Source: Ziziphus jujuba
Taxonomy: Eukaryota; Streptophyta; Magnoliopsida; Rosales; Rhamnaceae
Direction: 5' to 3'
NCBI RefSeq assembly: GCF_031755915.1
Contig: NC_083381.1
Coordinates: forward strand, 6,894,501 to 6,958,500
DNA length: 64,000 bases
Position numbers and translations under genes: made by a program. Shown here in pieces: positions 12,157-25,403 of the stretch (positions are counted from its first letter, which is position 1; each line of letters begins with the position of its first letter). A model generated the notes under the pieces. It worked only from the letters and a program-made list of their open reading frames with translations, ran no database searches and was not told the origin of the DNA.

Positions 12157-13149
12157 ATATATGTAATTAATTGATAGTTATAAATAACTTTTTACGTATT
12201 ATCATTATTATTGGAGACAATTTAAAAATAAATAGTAAATTTATTCCAGCTAAATTTAGAGAATGTTAACTTTTATACCAGGAAAGCTACTGTTCATATC
12301 AACAATAAAGATACTCTGAAGATACTCTCTTAACTCCTATAATCCTTTTCTTAAATTCTAATTTTAATTTTGATATTTTTTTATTTTTTGAAACCATTTA
12401 AAAATTTTTTGTTGACATTTTATTGTTAAATTAGCTAGGCTAACGTGCGTACATTTCCTAATCTTTAACTAGTATTGATCCCGTGCGATACAAAGTATAT
12501 GTAATCGCAATAAATGATTTTAAAAAATAATAATAATTTTTTAAAGAATTAAAAAATAATATAATAAAAATTGAAATCGAAGAGAAAATATTATTCAATA
12601 GTTATATATCTGATTAATTGGAAGTTAAAAAATCACTTATTCCATTATCTATTTATAGGCAAAAATCTTTAAAACTTGATAAGGACACAATATTATTTGG
12701 AATGATAAGTGTAAATTTTTTTTCAATTCCTAAAATTGAGCTGTTGTTTCAAACTAAAGTTTCTTCCTTTATTATTTAAATTAATTTGAAAAATAACCAT
12801 GTATGTTTACCACCATTTTCAATCTAAACATTGTAAATTTAGTCTTATTATTTATGTCTTCATCCATTCAAGGAAAAAAATATTTATTTTGAAAATAAAT
12901 ATATAGTCTTATTTAAACTTCATTTGTTTCAAAAAATAATTATTGCTTTAAAAGGTATCATTTACCTTATTCAGATTAATTTATTACCTTCTAAAAAATA
13001 AAAATACAATTTATGTTGGCTTCTTTAATTCCATAATCAATTCTTAAATATATTAGTACTATTTAAAATTGTAATTTGGGTGTTTTATTTTTTGATTCCT
13101 TGTAATAATTAATTTTCCTATATTAAATTATCATAATATAATTTTATTA

Positions 13150-13181
<32 letters not shown>

Positions 13182-13757
13182 TATCCTATAAATATATTTT
13201 CATCTTATAAGATAATTTATTTATGGTTACATATATTTAAAAAAATTAAATAAGGAGATCAAGTTTATTTTTGAAATCTATATATTATAATATTAAAATT
13301 TTATTTATTACATATTTATATATGAGTATATAAAATCTAATTATTAATCGCCGTGTATAATATTTTTTTATTTTACAATAAAATAAAGATAACAAACCCA
13401 CAAAGATAGTAATATATAGATTATAAACTTTTTTTTAATATTTTTATTCTTACTACCTTTTTTCTTTTTCCTTTTTTTATTCCTTATAAGTAATTAATTT
13501 TTCTATATTAAATCTTTATAATATAATCTAATAATCATTATCACCAATATCTAATTGCCTTTATGGTGGCTGTAAATTATACACATAGAACTGTTGTTGT
13601 AATCATATATTTCACTCTCTCAATAAACTCTAGTAAAGCTTTATTTCTATTTAATTTTCTAAATTCACCTATATCATATTTGCATGCATATATACGTACA
13701 CATAAATGACAATATTTCTATTTAATTTTTTAGATTCACCTACATTATATGGATGGA

Positions 13758-13792
<35 letters not shown>

Positions 13793-16700
13793 GCACACAC
13801 ATACATAAATGACATAAATGACAAATTTCACTGTTCCTAAGATAGAGAATTTGAATTCAAATATCTCATTTTCAATACTAATATATATATATATATATAT
13901 ATATTTAGAGGTTTATGAGGTTGATTGATTAGTATGTACCAAATGGAAGTGATGAATGGCTTATGTATCATATATTGCAGCTGGTGAGAAACAATAAATT
14001 TCTTTTGGGTAAGGCCCTCCCAAATAAAGTAAAAATGGATGTTATGCATGGGTAGGCCAATTTTAAATCCATAATGGAAAAAAGGAAAAAAGAAAAAAGG
14101 AAATCAAACTTTTTAAGTCAAAAAGCCTATATAAAGCACCACATATGTTTTTATCGTTGGACCTTATAATGCAATAAGCCAATGAAATTTTGGTTTTTTC
14201 ATTAAAAATGAATTAATACCTAGTAAGCAATCTTCCTTGAAAACCTTTTGTTCTTTTCAATAAGTTTTCATAGTATATTTTGAATCAATGTTATCAACTT
14301 CGACCAAAATTCTATAGCATAGTTTACTTCGATTCTCATGATTTAGATGATCATGATTATGATCCATCGAAAAAAATTGAAATTAAACAATTAAAAAAAA
14401 AACTCTAATAACCAAAACAAAATTATAGAAGAATAAAAAACACTAAAATATTGAATATAGAAATTTTAAATAACCAGAAGCTGTTATTTACTAATTTATA
14501 ACCAAATGTATTTGACTTATTTGATAAATAAAATAAAATAAATATTTTTTTTTTTTGAATATAAATCCATCCTATTTCACCATGGTTAACAATTATATTT
14601 TGAAAAGGATATTCCAAATTTTTTCTACTAATAAAATAAAAGTATATTATTTATGTAATTTTTAACATCCAAATAAGAAAATATCTTTATTATTTTCTAT
14701 ATAATCACATTTATATATTAAAAAGTATTTAATATACTTTGATATTATATGCAGACTTTAATGCACGGCATATATGGAGACATTGAAAATTTAATGCACA
14801 ATATATATAGAAATTTTAATACATGTTATATATGTAGATACATTTTAATTTATTATTTTATAAATATAATATTTTAAATATTTTATTTATTTTAAATATA
14901 TTTTAAAATTGTTACCATGTGTAATTTTATCAATATTTTGATAGTTATGGATAGTTATATCAAAAATTAATTTAATATATTTAGTTATATTCATAAAACA
15001 TAAGATAATAAATAAATAAATAATAATAAAAAAATAAAAAAATAATGTTTTGGAGAAAATTTAGAAGAATAATATGCTGACACGTAGCATATATAATTCC
15101 TTTTTTATATATTATATAGATGATGTGACATCTGTTATATAATAATAATTTAATATTGGATTAAATGCTAGGTATAACAACTTTTTATAATTTTTAGAAG
15201 AATACTGATCCTCCAATATCTATGTTATTTGCTTTGGTTAACAAAGTTGATTCTAGGGCACCAAATACTATGAAAGCTTTTGATTAGTAAAATAAGTAAA
15301 GTGAAGTATTTATGCTGTGAGTTAATTATTTAAAATTTGTTTTATTTTTTACTTCTATTTGTCTTCGTTTGTATAGTGTACAAGTAATTAAGAGTCATAG
15401 CATCTTTCATAATTTACTATCTAAGCTTACTGTCTTATGGATAACAATTTGGTCTCAATTAGACTGCCATGCCGTTTTAAGATTGAATACCATTTTGTGA
15501 ATAGTATGATAATTTTTATATATAATTTTTTTGTATTTTAGATACTGTAACTGATCATTAAATAGATACTACTAAGTTACTAATAAATGGGCCCATTAAA
15601 TATATATAGATAATTTTTATATAAATCAATTAGATATTTAATTAATTAATCAATTAATTCAAATCATGTGAAACTATGATAGTAATTACTATCCTTCTAA
15701 TTTTTTCATATTTACTAATCAATGAAACTTCAAAATCATTTAATTAAAAATTCTCATATCTTTTTTAGGAAGTTATTAGTGATTTTTTTTTTCTGTCATT
15801 GAAATTATTAGTATTTCGAACAATGACAATTTAGTTAATTTGCATTATTACTTCTTATTTGAATATTATTAAATCTATTTGAACCTACTTCTTAATCTTT
15901 ATACTAATCAAACATATGAAGAAAAATTCTACATAAAAGTCATTTATAAAATGAAAATGGAGCAAGAGAAAAGGAGAAATACCATAAAAATGAAGAGGAT
16001 TGAGAGTACTAACAGATTCATGAAGAGGATTGAGAGTAGAATACTAACAAATTCTTTCTTGATAAAAATACCAATCCTAACATAAGCGTCCATATATATA
16101 GGAGATTAGATTAAATAAAAAGATTTAAAAACCATATTATATTCATTTTATGATCACAAATATGAAGAAAAAAATATGTAAAAGTAACATCAATTCATTA
16201 AAGAACAAGCAAAATAAAATTGCCTAAAAACCATATTTATCAATTTAAAAGAAGAAATTTATAAAATTAACACCAATTAATTAGGGAGCAAGTAACATAC
16301 AGTAACACCACCTGCTTAATAAAAAGCCATAAAAATTGAAAAAAATTCCATAAGTGCCATCTAACCTTTCATTGAGACTTATAGTATTACTATAGAAACT
16401 TAAAATTCTCAACGGACAACAAGCTCAATGTTTCGTGAAAATCTAATTTTTTTAATTAAGTTTAATAAATTTTAAAAATCAATTATTTAAACTATAAAAT
16501 AAATCTTAAAAAATATTAAAGATAACAAACACAAGTTACAGTAATCATTTTTACATTGAAGTTATTGAAATAATTTACAAATGATAAAATTTAAAATACT
16601 ATTATACAAATAACTTCATGGTATTTTTTATTATTTGAAAATACCTAACTAATTTCATTTTCAAATAAAATTATAGATTTCCAAATATAATGAAGATGCA

Positions 16701-16830
16701 CAAGATGTCTCTTTTTGACTCTTAATAAACACCTTTATTTTTTTAATAAAAGAGTTTTGACCATTAAATAAAGTTTTTAAGGGGGAAAAAAAAATTTGTC
16801 AAATAGACTTTTGATTGATAATATTCATTG
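11520..16830. other. 5.3-kb AT-rich intergenic region with simple repeats
   Basis: No gene is recognisable. The region holds (TA)n at 12127-12150, (ATT)n at 13152-13182, (CATA)n at 13757-13786 and (TA)n at 13880-13905. Three imperfect units of a motif TTTAATGCACRRYATATATG lie near 14757-14850. A short direct duplication of ATGAAGAGGATTGAGAGTA occurs at about 15989 and 16020. Open frames are composed mostly of Lys, Asn, Ile and Phe, as expected from AT bias. Confidence 0.6.
13757..13786. repeat. (CATA)n microsatellite
   Basis: About seven tandem CATA units lead into a short TA run and a CA run; clear simple-sequence repeat. Confidence 0.85.
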
Positions 16831-17142
16831 AAAGGGGGCGATGGAGGCAATTGTTGTTCACCATGGTCTTCGTTTCCTTTAGTTGGCTTTTTCAGTTTTT
16901 GTGTTCTTTTGGTGGATGTCATGGCTGGTGGTTGTCGTGGCTGGTGGTGTGGAGTTTCGTTGTGTCCATCAAACATAAGTAGGATTATCTTATACTGAGA
17001 TATTACAAACCCTAGGTTCAAATTCAAATATGCAAAACAAGCAAGGAGCATCAGATTTGATATGAACTGTGCTTCCGTCAATATCAATGTCAATTTTGTT
17101 TCCTCTCTTGGATTCTAGTTTATGAGAAAGAAAATCCTATGC

Positions 17143-18520
17143 AGCTACAGTAGCTCTTCCTTCAATTTTGCCAGTTGCATCTGAAATCACTCATAAGGGT
17201 AGCTCTATTTCAATTCTTATTAATCAAAGGGCATATCAAGATTGGCTTAATCTTTGCAAGCATTCGCTTGTGGCAAAGGTTATCTTGTCTTGTGATGATG
17301 AGCCTTGGAAGCTTGCTGATTTAAAATAGAAACTTTCTAGTATTTAGGATTTAATGAATTTTTGGCTCATATCTCTGGATAGAGGATATTGTCAGGTTTC
17401 ACTGCATTCTAAATCTAATAAAACAGCCATTTAGGCTCGTGGTGCTATGATTCTTAAGCCTGATATTCTTTGTCTATAAGAATGGACTCTAGATTTCAGT
17501 CCTTCGAATAAAAAGGCTACTCATTCAAGGGTTTGGATTTAGCACATAATCTTAATTGGGTGTTTTGGCATTCTCAAATACTTTCTAACATTGCAATAGG
17601 TATTGGTGTATCGTTAAAGTTTGATAACTCTACAATTAAAGAAGATTATGGACACTATGCTTTTTTCTTAGTTGATGTTGATTTGGTGTCTAATTTACTT
17701 GAATACATTATAATTGAAGATGATGGTGTTTGCCATCATATAGAGGTGGTATAAGAGAATTTGCCTGTCTTTTATATTGCATGTAAAAATGTGGGTGATG
17801 TGGGTATTCGTTGAATTTTTAAATGGAAGCCTGAGGTGACATACAAATGTACTCGATCTATAAAAAAAAACATGTTGATGTTCCATGGAAGCCTAAGGCT
17901 GTATATTTTTCATGGAAAACAAGTAGCGTGATTTCAAATGAACCTGAAGCTTCTGTTATTGCCAATCCTGTAGCTACGACTGCTACTCCTGTGGTTTTTC
18001 CTAACTTTTTTGGTGCTCTTGCTAGTGATAATGTTGAGGAACCTTTAGAGGTCTCTAAAGGGATAGATTCTTTTCCTGGTTTTAAATAAAGCTCAAAGAA
18101 GGAGTTAGATGTTCAGCCTCACTTAAAACTTGTTAAATCTTTGGTGGATGACATAGAGGATAAAGAGGACCATCAAGAGGTTGGCTTGGAAGGAAAGATG
18201 AAGGTATATTATAGAGGTTTTCAAAAAGAGACTTTGTAGCTTTGAACTTAGATTCTAGCACAGCTACGGTTCCATTGGCTAAAGAAGCATTGATTGTAGT
18301 TGGTTTATCTTCTACATCTTTTATTGTGGTTGGGGTCCATAGTATTAAGATTGAATGTCATGTTCAAGCTCACTTGGAGCTGATGGTGGTTGCTTTGATT
18401 AATATTAAAGAGAAAAAGGAGGCTAGGTCTTGGCAAGTGAAAAAGTAGAAGGCTAGACATCCAATAAAGAAGGAGTCTAAGCAGCATGCTTTAGTGAAAT
18501 AAAAATAAGGAAAGACTAGT
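17143..18520 (+). pseudogene. LINE ORF1 (DUF4283) pseudogene
   Basis: This is the nucleic-acid-binding ORF1 of the LINE. Recognisable segments are SYAATVALPSILPVASEI, SISILINQRAYQDWL, CDDEPWKLADLK, MNFWLISLDRGYCQV, ARGAMILKPDI and, after a frame change near 17530, NLNWVFWHSQILSNIAIGIG and FFLVDVDLVSNLL. These fit the DUF4283 consensus of plant LINE ORF1 (a W-x-L-I-x-L-G-like core and an LVDVDL-like end). Stops occur near 17327, 17355 and 17433, and further frameshifts follow. The Lys-rich tail near 18390-18500 would be the basic C-terminus. No CCHC knuckle is evident. Confidence 0.75.
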
Positions 18521-18564
18521 ACTTTTTCCAAATTTGTTACATGGGTAGATAAACTTCCCCCCTC

Positions 18565-19420
18565 ATGATGAAGGTACCTTTTTGGAATTGAAGAGGAATG
18601 GGAAGTGCTGATTCTCATCAGACTTTGTTTAGTTTTTTGGTGATTTTCATTTGAATATTTTATGTCTAGCTTAACCACTTGTATCTTTTGATTCTACTCC
18701 TTCTCAATTTTGGTTTTATTTGGGTTTGAGTTTGGTGGCTTGTAATGATAAGGGTTTTCTGATTCCTATAGTTTGGGTTCTTCTTTCTAGTCATGTCACT
18801 TTGCAATGTGTGGTTTCTGTGGATGCTCAATAGGTATCTTTTGAAGTTTTAATTGTGGGTAATTGTCATGTTTTGACTTGTCTATATTCTAATATTTCTA
18901 TTAGTGTTTTGGATTCTTTAGCTTAAGTTATTCATCAACCCTGGCTTGTTATTGGTGATTTTAATGCTTTATTGGGACATGAAAGGATGGGTATTTTGTC
19001 TCCAAGAACTTCTTATGTGGACTTTAGGGTTGTGTTGGAGGGTGCTTAGTTGATTGAGTTGGAACTTGGGAATGCAAATTTGGTAATGATGCTTTATTTA
19101 ATTTTTTGGATTCTATGGCTTGTTTGGCTTTCCTGAGACAACATTTAGACCATTTTCTATTGGTTATTTTCTTGCATAGATCTTGTTCTTCATGTCTTAA
19201 ACCTTTTAGATTTCAAGGTATATGGTTATCTCACTCTATGTTTTCTTCGGTGGTTGCTAATAGTTGGAAGGCTACTTTGGGTCATTTGATGTTTGCTTTT
19301 ATGGGTAAGTTGAAAAGGTTGAAGTCGGACCTTAAGGATTGGAATAGATCTTCCTTTAGTGATTTTGATTTGCAGATTTCCCAAGGTAAGAGTGATCTGG
19401 TGGTACTACAGTAAGGTATA
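18565..19420 (+). pseudogene. LINE ORF2 endonuclease region, pseudogene
   Basis: The segment starts MMKVPFWN, the usual N-terminal motif of plant L1 ORF2 endonuclease (EEP fold), followed immediately by a stop. At about 18940-19000 the frame reads PWLVIGDFNALLGHERMG; GDFNA is the conserved catalytic motif with Asp and Asn. From 19106 to 19414 the linker to the reverse transcriptase is open (PFRFQGIWLSHSMF, KLKRLKSDLKDWNRSSF). The domain would nick chromosomal DNA for target-primed reverse transcription. Several stops and frame changes make it non-functional. Confidence 0.75.
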
Positions 19421-19759
19421 GAGGTTGAAGGATTTTCTGATTTGCTTTTCCAACAGGAAGCTTCTGTTTATGCGATGCTGGATAATCTGTTAGATGGTCA
19501 AGCTTGTCATTTATGTGGGCAATGTTGTTTGAAATGGTTAAAGGATGGGGATAAAAATACTAAAATTTTTCATTTTGTGCTTTGGGTGAGAAAGTCCTAA
19601 AAGCCTCTTTCTGCTTTGCAAATCAATAGTAGACTAACTTTGGACAAGGATGGGATTGATAATCATGTTATTGTATTTTTCTTGAGAATTTGTTTTGGGA
19701 AGTTGAAGATGTTTGGGGTTTGCATATGTTGGTTGTCAGGGGATAATTCCTAATGTTGA

Positions 19760-20710
19760 TATGGACAATAATCACAATTTTACCAGGAGACCTTCTTTTG
19801 ATGACATTAAGGCGAGTTTTTTTTTCACTTGATCCTACTAGTGCTTGGGGCCTTGATGGTTTTATCGGGAATTTTTACAGCATTGTTGGGATATGATTGA
19901 TAAGGATTTGGTTAAAGCGATTCTTGCTTGTTTTTTTTTTTTTTTTAATGAATTATGTATTTCTTACTCCATCTATGAATTTCTAATTTTATTGTTTTGG
20001 TGCCTAAAGTTGCAAAAGCTATTTCTATTGCTCTATATCAGCCCATAATGTTAGGAAATTTTATTTACAAAATTATGAAAAAGATTTTTGTAGATAGGTT
20101 GGGTGCTATTGCCAACAAAATATGTTCTCTAAATCAATTTTGGTTCATCAAAGGGTGTAATATTAAAGATTGTATTTTGGCAGCCTAAGATTGTGTGAAT
20201 TTAATGCATACTCACTGTTTTAGGGTAATGTGGCAATGAAAATTGAGATTTGCAAAGCTTTTAATACTTCAAGGTGGTCTTTCATTTCGAAAGTATTACA
20301 AGCTTTTGTATTTTTGGATAAGTTTTGTGTGTGGATTTGGAATATTTTGGAATCTAATAGAGTTTCTGTGGTTATTAATGGGTCTCCTATTGGTTATTTT
20401 AGTTGCTGTAGAGGAGTTCATTAGGGAGATCCTTTGTCTCCTATTTTATTTGATTTGGCTGAGGGCTTTCTTAGCAAATGTTTGATTTGTTTGGTGGATC
20501 ATGGTCAATTGGATTTGATTTCTTCTCCTCCGGGTATTAGGGCTCCTTTGCATCTTTTACATACATATAATGTGCTCATCTTTTGTAATGGTTCTTTGCC
20601 TAATGTTAGACTGATGGCTCGGCTTTTTACTTTTTATTAGAGTCTTCGTAGTCAAATTGTGAATTGGAATAAGTCTTTTATTAATTTTAGTATTTTTTTA
20701 TTGAGGTTAA
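19760..20710 (+). pseudogene. LINE ORF2 reverse transcriptase, inactivated
   Basis: RVT_1 motifs are seen in order: RRPSFDDIKASFF, DPTSAWGLDGF (19850), AMKIEICKAFNTSRWSFI (20234) and VVINGSPIGYFSCCRGVH, then a stop, then GDPLSPILFDLAEGFLS (20430-20480), and HLLHTYNVLIFCNGS (about 20550-20600). The last segment is the catalytic box. The family consensus there is YADD, and this copy reads HTYN, so both metal-binding aspartates are gone. The stop before GDPLSP replaces the Gln of the normal R-Q-G-D motif by a C-to-T change. A T15 run at 19931-19946 adds a further disruption. Confidence 0.8.
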
Positions 20711-21412
20711 TAAATAGGCTTTGTTAAATGAAGTTGATATGAGATGTAGCTCTTTCTCTTTTTTTATTTGGGAGTTTAGGGAAGCCGAAGTTTTTACATT
20801 TATGTCCTGTGGCGGATAATATTTTAGTTCTTCTTTCTTCCTAGAATGGGAAGCTTCTTTCTATGGCAGGTCGAGTTTATTTTGGTAAATTTGACTATTT
20901 TTTCTAAATTTATTTATACTTTTATGATATACAAATGGCCCTGATTTATTAAAGTATAAGAACACTGCTATTCATAATTTCATTTGGACTGACTCTTTTT
21001 TTCAATATAAATATATTTCTATGGTCTTAGGAGACTTGTTGCTCTTCTACTAAGGATGGAAGCATTAGTGTTAAAGATTTAATTCCCATTAATAAAGCTT
21101 TGCTTTCAAAAGTGGCATGCAAATTTATGACCAAATCTTCTTTTGTTTATGATTTTTTCCGAGCCCATTATGCTGTTTCTAACTAAGGAGTATGCTAGTT
21201 ATATTTTTTTCTTCAGTTTAGACTCCTACCAAAGATGCTTTCATTATTTTAAGTCTCATAACAAGTAGATTATTGGTGCTAATTCTTCTTTATCTTCTTG
21301 GAAAGATAATTAGCATGGGATTCCTCTAATTGACTTTATTTCTTTTCCTGATATGGTTCCGGGTTCGAATGCTCAGACTAAGGACTTATTAGGGCCATCT
21401 TGATCATGGTCT

Positions 21413-21800
21413 TTGCTGGAGGATTTTAAGATTGAATTCCTTATTAGTTGTTCTATAATTGAAGCAACAAAGTTCTTTAATTTTATTTTGTATGTTTTAG
21501 TGTGGATGCCAGATACTAATGGTGTGTTTTCGGTTAAAAGTTGCTACAATCTTTTAGCAAATTTTTGGATGGCTCCTTTATGGGTGAAGCATATTTGGGC
21601 TCCATTTATTCCTCTTTCCCATTCCATTTTTTATTGGCATCTTTTACAGAATCAATTGCCTACGGATATATTCAATCTCAAGCTAGGTTCTTGTTGCCTT
21701 CTAGATGTCATCTTTTAAGGTTTGTGAAGAGTCTATGTTTCATGTTTTTCTTTCTTGTGCTTAAGCAAAAGGTGTTTGGGATAGTGTTTTGACATTCTTC
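21413..21800 (+). pseudogene. LINE ORF2 zf-RVT region, pseudogene
   Basis: The open frame at 21413-21718 reads VWMPDTNGVFSVKSCYNLL, then WVKHIWAPFIPLSHSIFYWH and LLQNQLPTDIFNLKLG. This is the zf-RVT region found between reverse transcriptase and RNase H in plant LINEs. The Cys/His part after it is frameshifted (a second frame reads ESLCFMFFFLVLKQKV). The Trp, Pro-Thr-Asp and Gly landmarks are clear, so the assignment is safe although the copy is broken. Confidence 0.75.
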
Positions 21801-22048
21801 CATACTTTAAATTTGACATCTTCTGTTCAGTTTTTTTTCTTTTCTAAAGGCTATGGAGGTTAATATGAGTTCTCAGGTTCTTTGAAACTTGGCAGTTGTT
21901 GCTGGTTCACTTGCCATTTGGTTTGCCAGAAACTCTTTTATCTTTAATGGTTTGATTATTTTGGAAATCTATTAGAGAAGCAAATATGGTTCAGCAAGGT
22001 ATGTTACACAATTCTATTGATGATTTGTGGATTTTTCATGTCTTAGGT

Positions 22049-23173
22049 TGATGCGAATCTGCCCGAATCCGCACAACCGACAATCTGTTGAGGTGCTGAC
22101 CCGATACAGATGAAGAATGGGTCAATCACTAGAGCTTGAGCGAAGAGATTTAAGGAAAACCTGGCTGTCTTTATATAGAGAGTAATTTGTTCTCAAAAGG
22201 GCTTGTCAATACCCAAAGATACAAGACCCATTTTAAGCATCCAAGTGGTGGAGGCCGATATGGACCCGGGTAGTTGTTTTTGTGCAAATATGGACTCCGA
22301 GCAGCAAGAAATGATTCCAACACTTAATGGATTCAATGAATATCACCAATAGGTCATGGAATCAATTCAAGGAAGCATCAAAAGCATCTAAAATGGGCTT
22401 GTGCGCATGGAAGGAAAATTGGCCGGTTCTGCTGGATTTTATTGCTGGCTTTACTGTATTTTGCTGAGTTGACATTTTTTCTTTGTTCCAAGCAAGGGCA
22501 ATGTGTGAGACTAAATGATAATTCTATTTGGTATCCTACAAGGCCTATGGAAGCTGATTTGGAGCTTCAATTGGTCAAAGATTGGTCAAAGATAGCTTAG
22601 TTAGAAAGATAGTCAATTTGTTTCCTAATTTCATTTTGACTTTTTGTTTTAGGAAATTAGTCTTTTATTTGGTTTCTATTTATTTATTTTCTTGACAAAT
22701 CAATTTAGAAAAGTTATTATTTTATTATTTTCATTGTAAATTAATTAATTCCTAATTCAAAATAAAAGAATTAATTAATCAAAATTAGATTAGGAAAGGA
22801 GAGAGACAATTCCACCACATTAAGAATCGAACATGCTTGGCCGGTTTTGTCCTAGGTTTTTAGGGTTTTATTGTTTTGTGACTCTAGCCTATTTAAGGGC
22901 TTGTTTTTGAGGAAGAACACACCTTCAATAATATTTAGAAAATTAATTGTGAAATAGAATTCTCTTTGTTCTTGAACACCTAAAACATCATTAGAGAGTG
23001 AGTGTTTTAGTTTTGACTTATCAATAGGACATCCATAACCTATTGTGATGTCTTCATTATACCAAGGTTTCTAATCACAGGTTGGTTAGGGGTTAAGGTG
23101 TTTCCATAAGAACTTGAACTTAATTGAGATCCAGACTAATATAATATGAGTTTAGGTGTGAGTCGACGTATCA
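22049..23173 (+). repeat. 5' LTR of element A (1125 bp)
   Basis: Starts TGATGCGAATCTGCCCGAA and ends GTGAGTCGACGTATCA, just before the primer-binding site. Five other copies of this LTR occur in the window. The first about 300 bases contain the conserved coding-like segment described under findings. Confidence 0.9.
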
Positions 23174-23175
23174 TT

Positions 23176-23187
23176 TGGTATCATAGC
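23176..23187 (+). promoter_or_regulatory. Primer-binding site of element A (Met-tRNA type)
   Basis: TGGTATCATAGC lies two bases after the 5' LTR. It differs by one base from the usual plant initiator Met-tRNA complement TGGTATCAGAGC, so reverse transcription would have been primed by that tRNA. Confidence 0.85.
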
Positions 23188-24129
23188 TAAGATTTTGTTC
23201 AGGTTTAATCTATCTTTATTTGTTTTTGTTTTAATATAAAACTTTAGCATTAGGTTAAGGTTGCTTCTATCATCATGCATGTTCTGCATATTAAAAAAAA
23301 AAAAATATTATTCCTAGTCAAATTAGGTTTCCTTGTCTTATCGTATTTTTATTTCCTAGTTTGTTGGTTGATTTCATCTTTGTTATTAGTAATTTAGTTT
23401 ATTTTTGATTTTTCTTTGCTTTTTTGATCTTAATTATTTGCATTCATGTATTCAAAAAAAAAAAAAAAAAGAATTACAAAATTTGCAAGTTGAATTTTTG
23501 AGGTCATGGGTTTATTGAAATTTTGGTGTTGGAATTGAAATTTTGTTGTTGATTTTTGCTATTGGACTTGTGTTTTCAGTTCTATGAGTGAAAAAAAAAA
23601 AAATAAGCCGAAAAAAAAAATTGGTTGTTGAAATTTGTTTGTTGGAAATTTGTTGGAATTGCTGAGTTGTTGCTTATTTATTCAATATTTGGAGCTGCTG
23701 GAAGTTTAATTTTTCTACTGGATATTTGAATTTTGGATGCTAAAACCATTGGATTAAAATTAGTTAAAAAATTTGATACAAAAACTTGAATTACAAAGAA
23801 CAACAACCAAAAACTATCCTATATTGTTGTTCAATTTAATTCCTCTTCATGTTTAAATTTCTTTCTTTGTATTTTATCCTTGCATTATTGGTTCATTCAT
23901 ATTCTAGAAAGCTTTTATTTCATTCCAAAATTTTTCTTGTTGATTTACCTTGTTTTTGCTTAGAAAAACCGAGAACTAGGTTTTATTAATTCACTCGTAT
24001 TACTTCCTTTTTGCTACTGTTTTATTGATAAGTTCAATTAAAACATACTTGTGATCTAATTGCTGTTTTTTGGGTATTTTAATTAGAAGTTTGAGATAAT
24101 TCTTTGTGTGGAAAAAGGCAAGAACGTGT
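23188..24129 (+). other. Untranslated leader of element A, first part
   Basis: Non-coding leader between primer-binding site and gag, rich in T and A tracts (for example A-rich runs near 23291, 23455 and 23591). Element C has the matching leader on the minus strand at about 40000-41140, with shared phrases such as TGGAAAAAGGCAAGA. It is interrupted by solo LTR B and resumes at 25276. Confidence 0.75.
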
Positions 24130-25270
24130 TGATGTGATTCTGCCCGAGCCCGCTCAACCAATAACCCGCTGGGTTGCTGACCCGATACGGATGAAGACCT
24201 GGCCAATCACAAGAGCTCAAATTAAGATATTTAAGTACAAAATGGGAGCATTTATACAGGGGGTAATCAATTCTCAGCAGAGCTTTTCCATACTAGAAGA
24301 TACAAAGCCTATTCTAAGCATCCAAGTGGTGGAAGCTGATACAGACCTGGACAGTGATTTTGGTGCAAATATGGACACCGAGCAGCATGTAATGGTTTCA
24401 ACTCTTTATGGATTTAATAAATATGTATAAGAGGATATGGAATCAAGTCAATCCAGCTTCAAAGGCATTCAAACAGGGGTTGTATGGACAACTTCAAATT
24501 TGGCCTGTTTTTACTGTATTTTGTGCTGGCTTTACTGTATTTTGTTGAGTTGGCTTTTTCCCTTTCTTACAAGCAAGGGCAACGTGTGAGACTTCATATT
24601 CAGCTTATTTGGAATCCTACAAAGCATATTGAAGCTGATTTGGAGTTCAAATTGGTCAAAGATTGGTCAAAGTCAACTTAGTCAAAAAGCTAGTATTTTA
24701 GTTTCCTAATTTGTTTTTACTTTTTGTTTTAGGAAACTTCCATTACTTTTTAGTTTTTATTTATTTATTTTCTGGAAAAATCAGTTTAGGAAAGTTATTA
24801 ATTTATTATTTTTATTGTAAATTAATTAATTTCTAATTCAAAATAAAGGAATTCATTAATCAAATTTAGTTTAGGAAACTTAGTTTAGGAAGTATTAGAA
24901 TTCGGCCAAGTTTCTTAATTCCTATAGGTGGCCGGTTTTGAATTTATTTTGTTCGGGTTTTTGCTTTGTAATCTTAGCCTATTTAAAGGCTTATTTTTCA
25001 ATAAGAATGAAGCTTGAATTTTATATAGAAAATTATTTGTGAGATTGAATTCTCTTTGTTCTTTTGAACACCTAAAACACCATTAGTGAATGAGTGTTTT
25101 AGTTTTGACTTATCAATAGGACATCCATCACCTATTGTGGCATCTTCGATATACCAAGGTTTCTAATCACAGGTTGATTAGGGGTTGAGATGACCATTAG
25201 AACTTGAACATAATTAGATCCGGGCTAATATAATACGGGTTTAGGAGCAGATCGTCCTAGGTTCGTATCA
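24130..25270 (+). mobile_element. Solo LTR B (same family as A) in A's leader
   Basis: An isolated LTR of 1141 bp running TGATGTGATTCTGCC ... CTAGGTTCGTATCA, with no primer-binding site after it. It is flanked by a perfect 5-bp duplication CGTGT (24125-24129 and 25271-25275). Removing it restores the leader phrase GGCAAGAACGTGTGAGCTTA, which matches element C's leader. Solo LTRs arise by recombination between the two LTRs of a full element. Confidence 0.92.
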
Positions 25271-25403
25271 CGTGTGAGCTTAAAAGAGGGTAAAATCCAA
25301 AACTAGTGTGCAAACACGAGTGTCGAGACCTTATTTGAGTGAAACACATGAGGGAGTGAATTTGGTGAGGATTTATTTTATTTTTGTAATATTTTTTACT
25401 AAC

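Larger units (their letters stand above)
17000..22048 (+). mobile_element. Plant L1-type LINE, 5' and central part
   Basis: A non-LTR retrotransposon in plus orientation, recognisable by the order ORF1 (DUF4283), endonuclease, reverse transcriptase, zf-RVT. Its RNase H end is found 22.9 kb away at 44915-45812. All frames are interrupted by stops and frameshifts, so the copy is dead. Many stops sit where Trp or Gln is expected (TGG or CAG to TAG), consistent with deamination of methylated cytosine. The left end is approximate: the sequence becomes ORF1-like from about 17140, and the upstream 150 bases may be its 5' UTR. It is interrupted at 22048/22049 by gypsy element A. Confidence 0.85.

Noticed and set aside
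16764..17093. 109-codon minus-strand frame next to the LINE
   Set aside because: Overlaps the presumed LINE 5' region in antisense, with poly-Phe and Pro runs from homopolymers; no domain.
23176..23187. Possible tRNA-Met gene
   Set aside because: Only the 12-base primer-binding complement is present; no cloverleaf. The same applies at 41141-41155 and 54597-54614.
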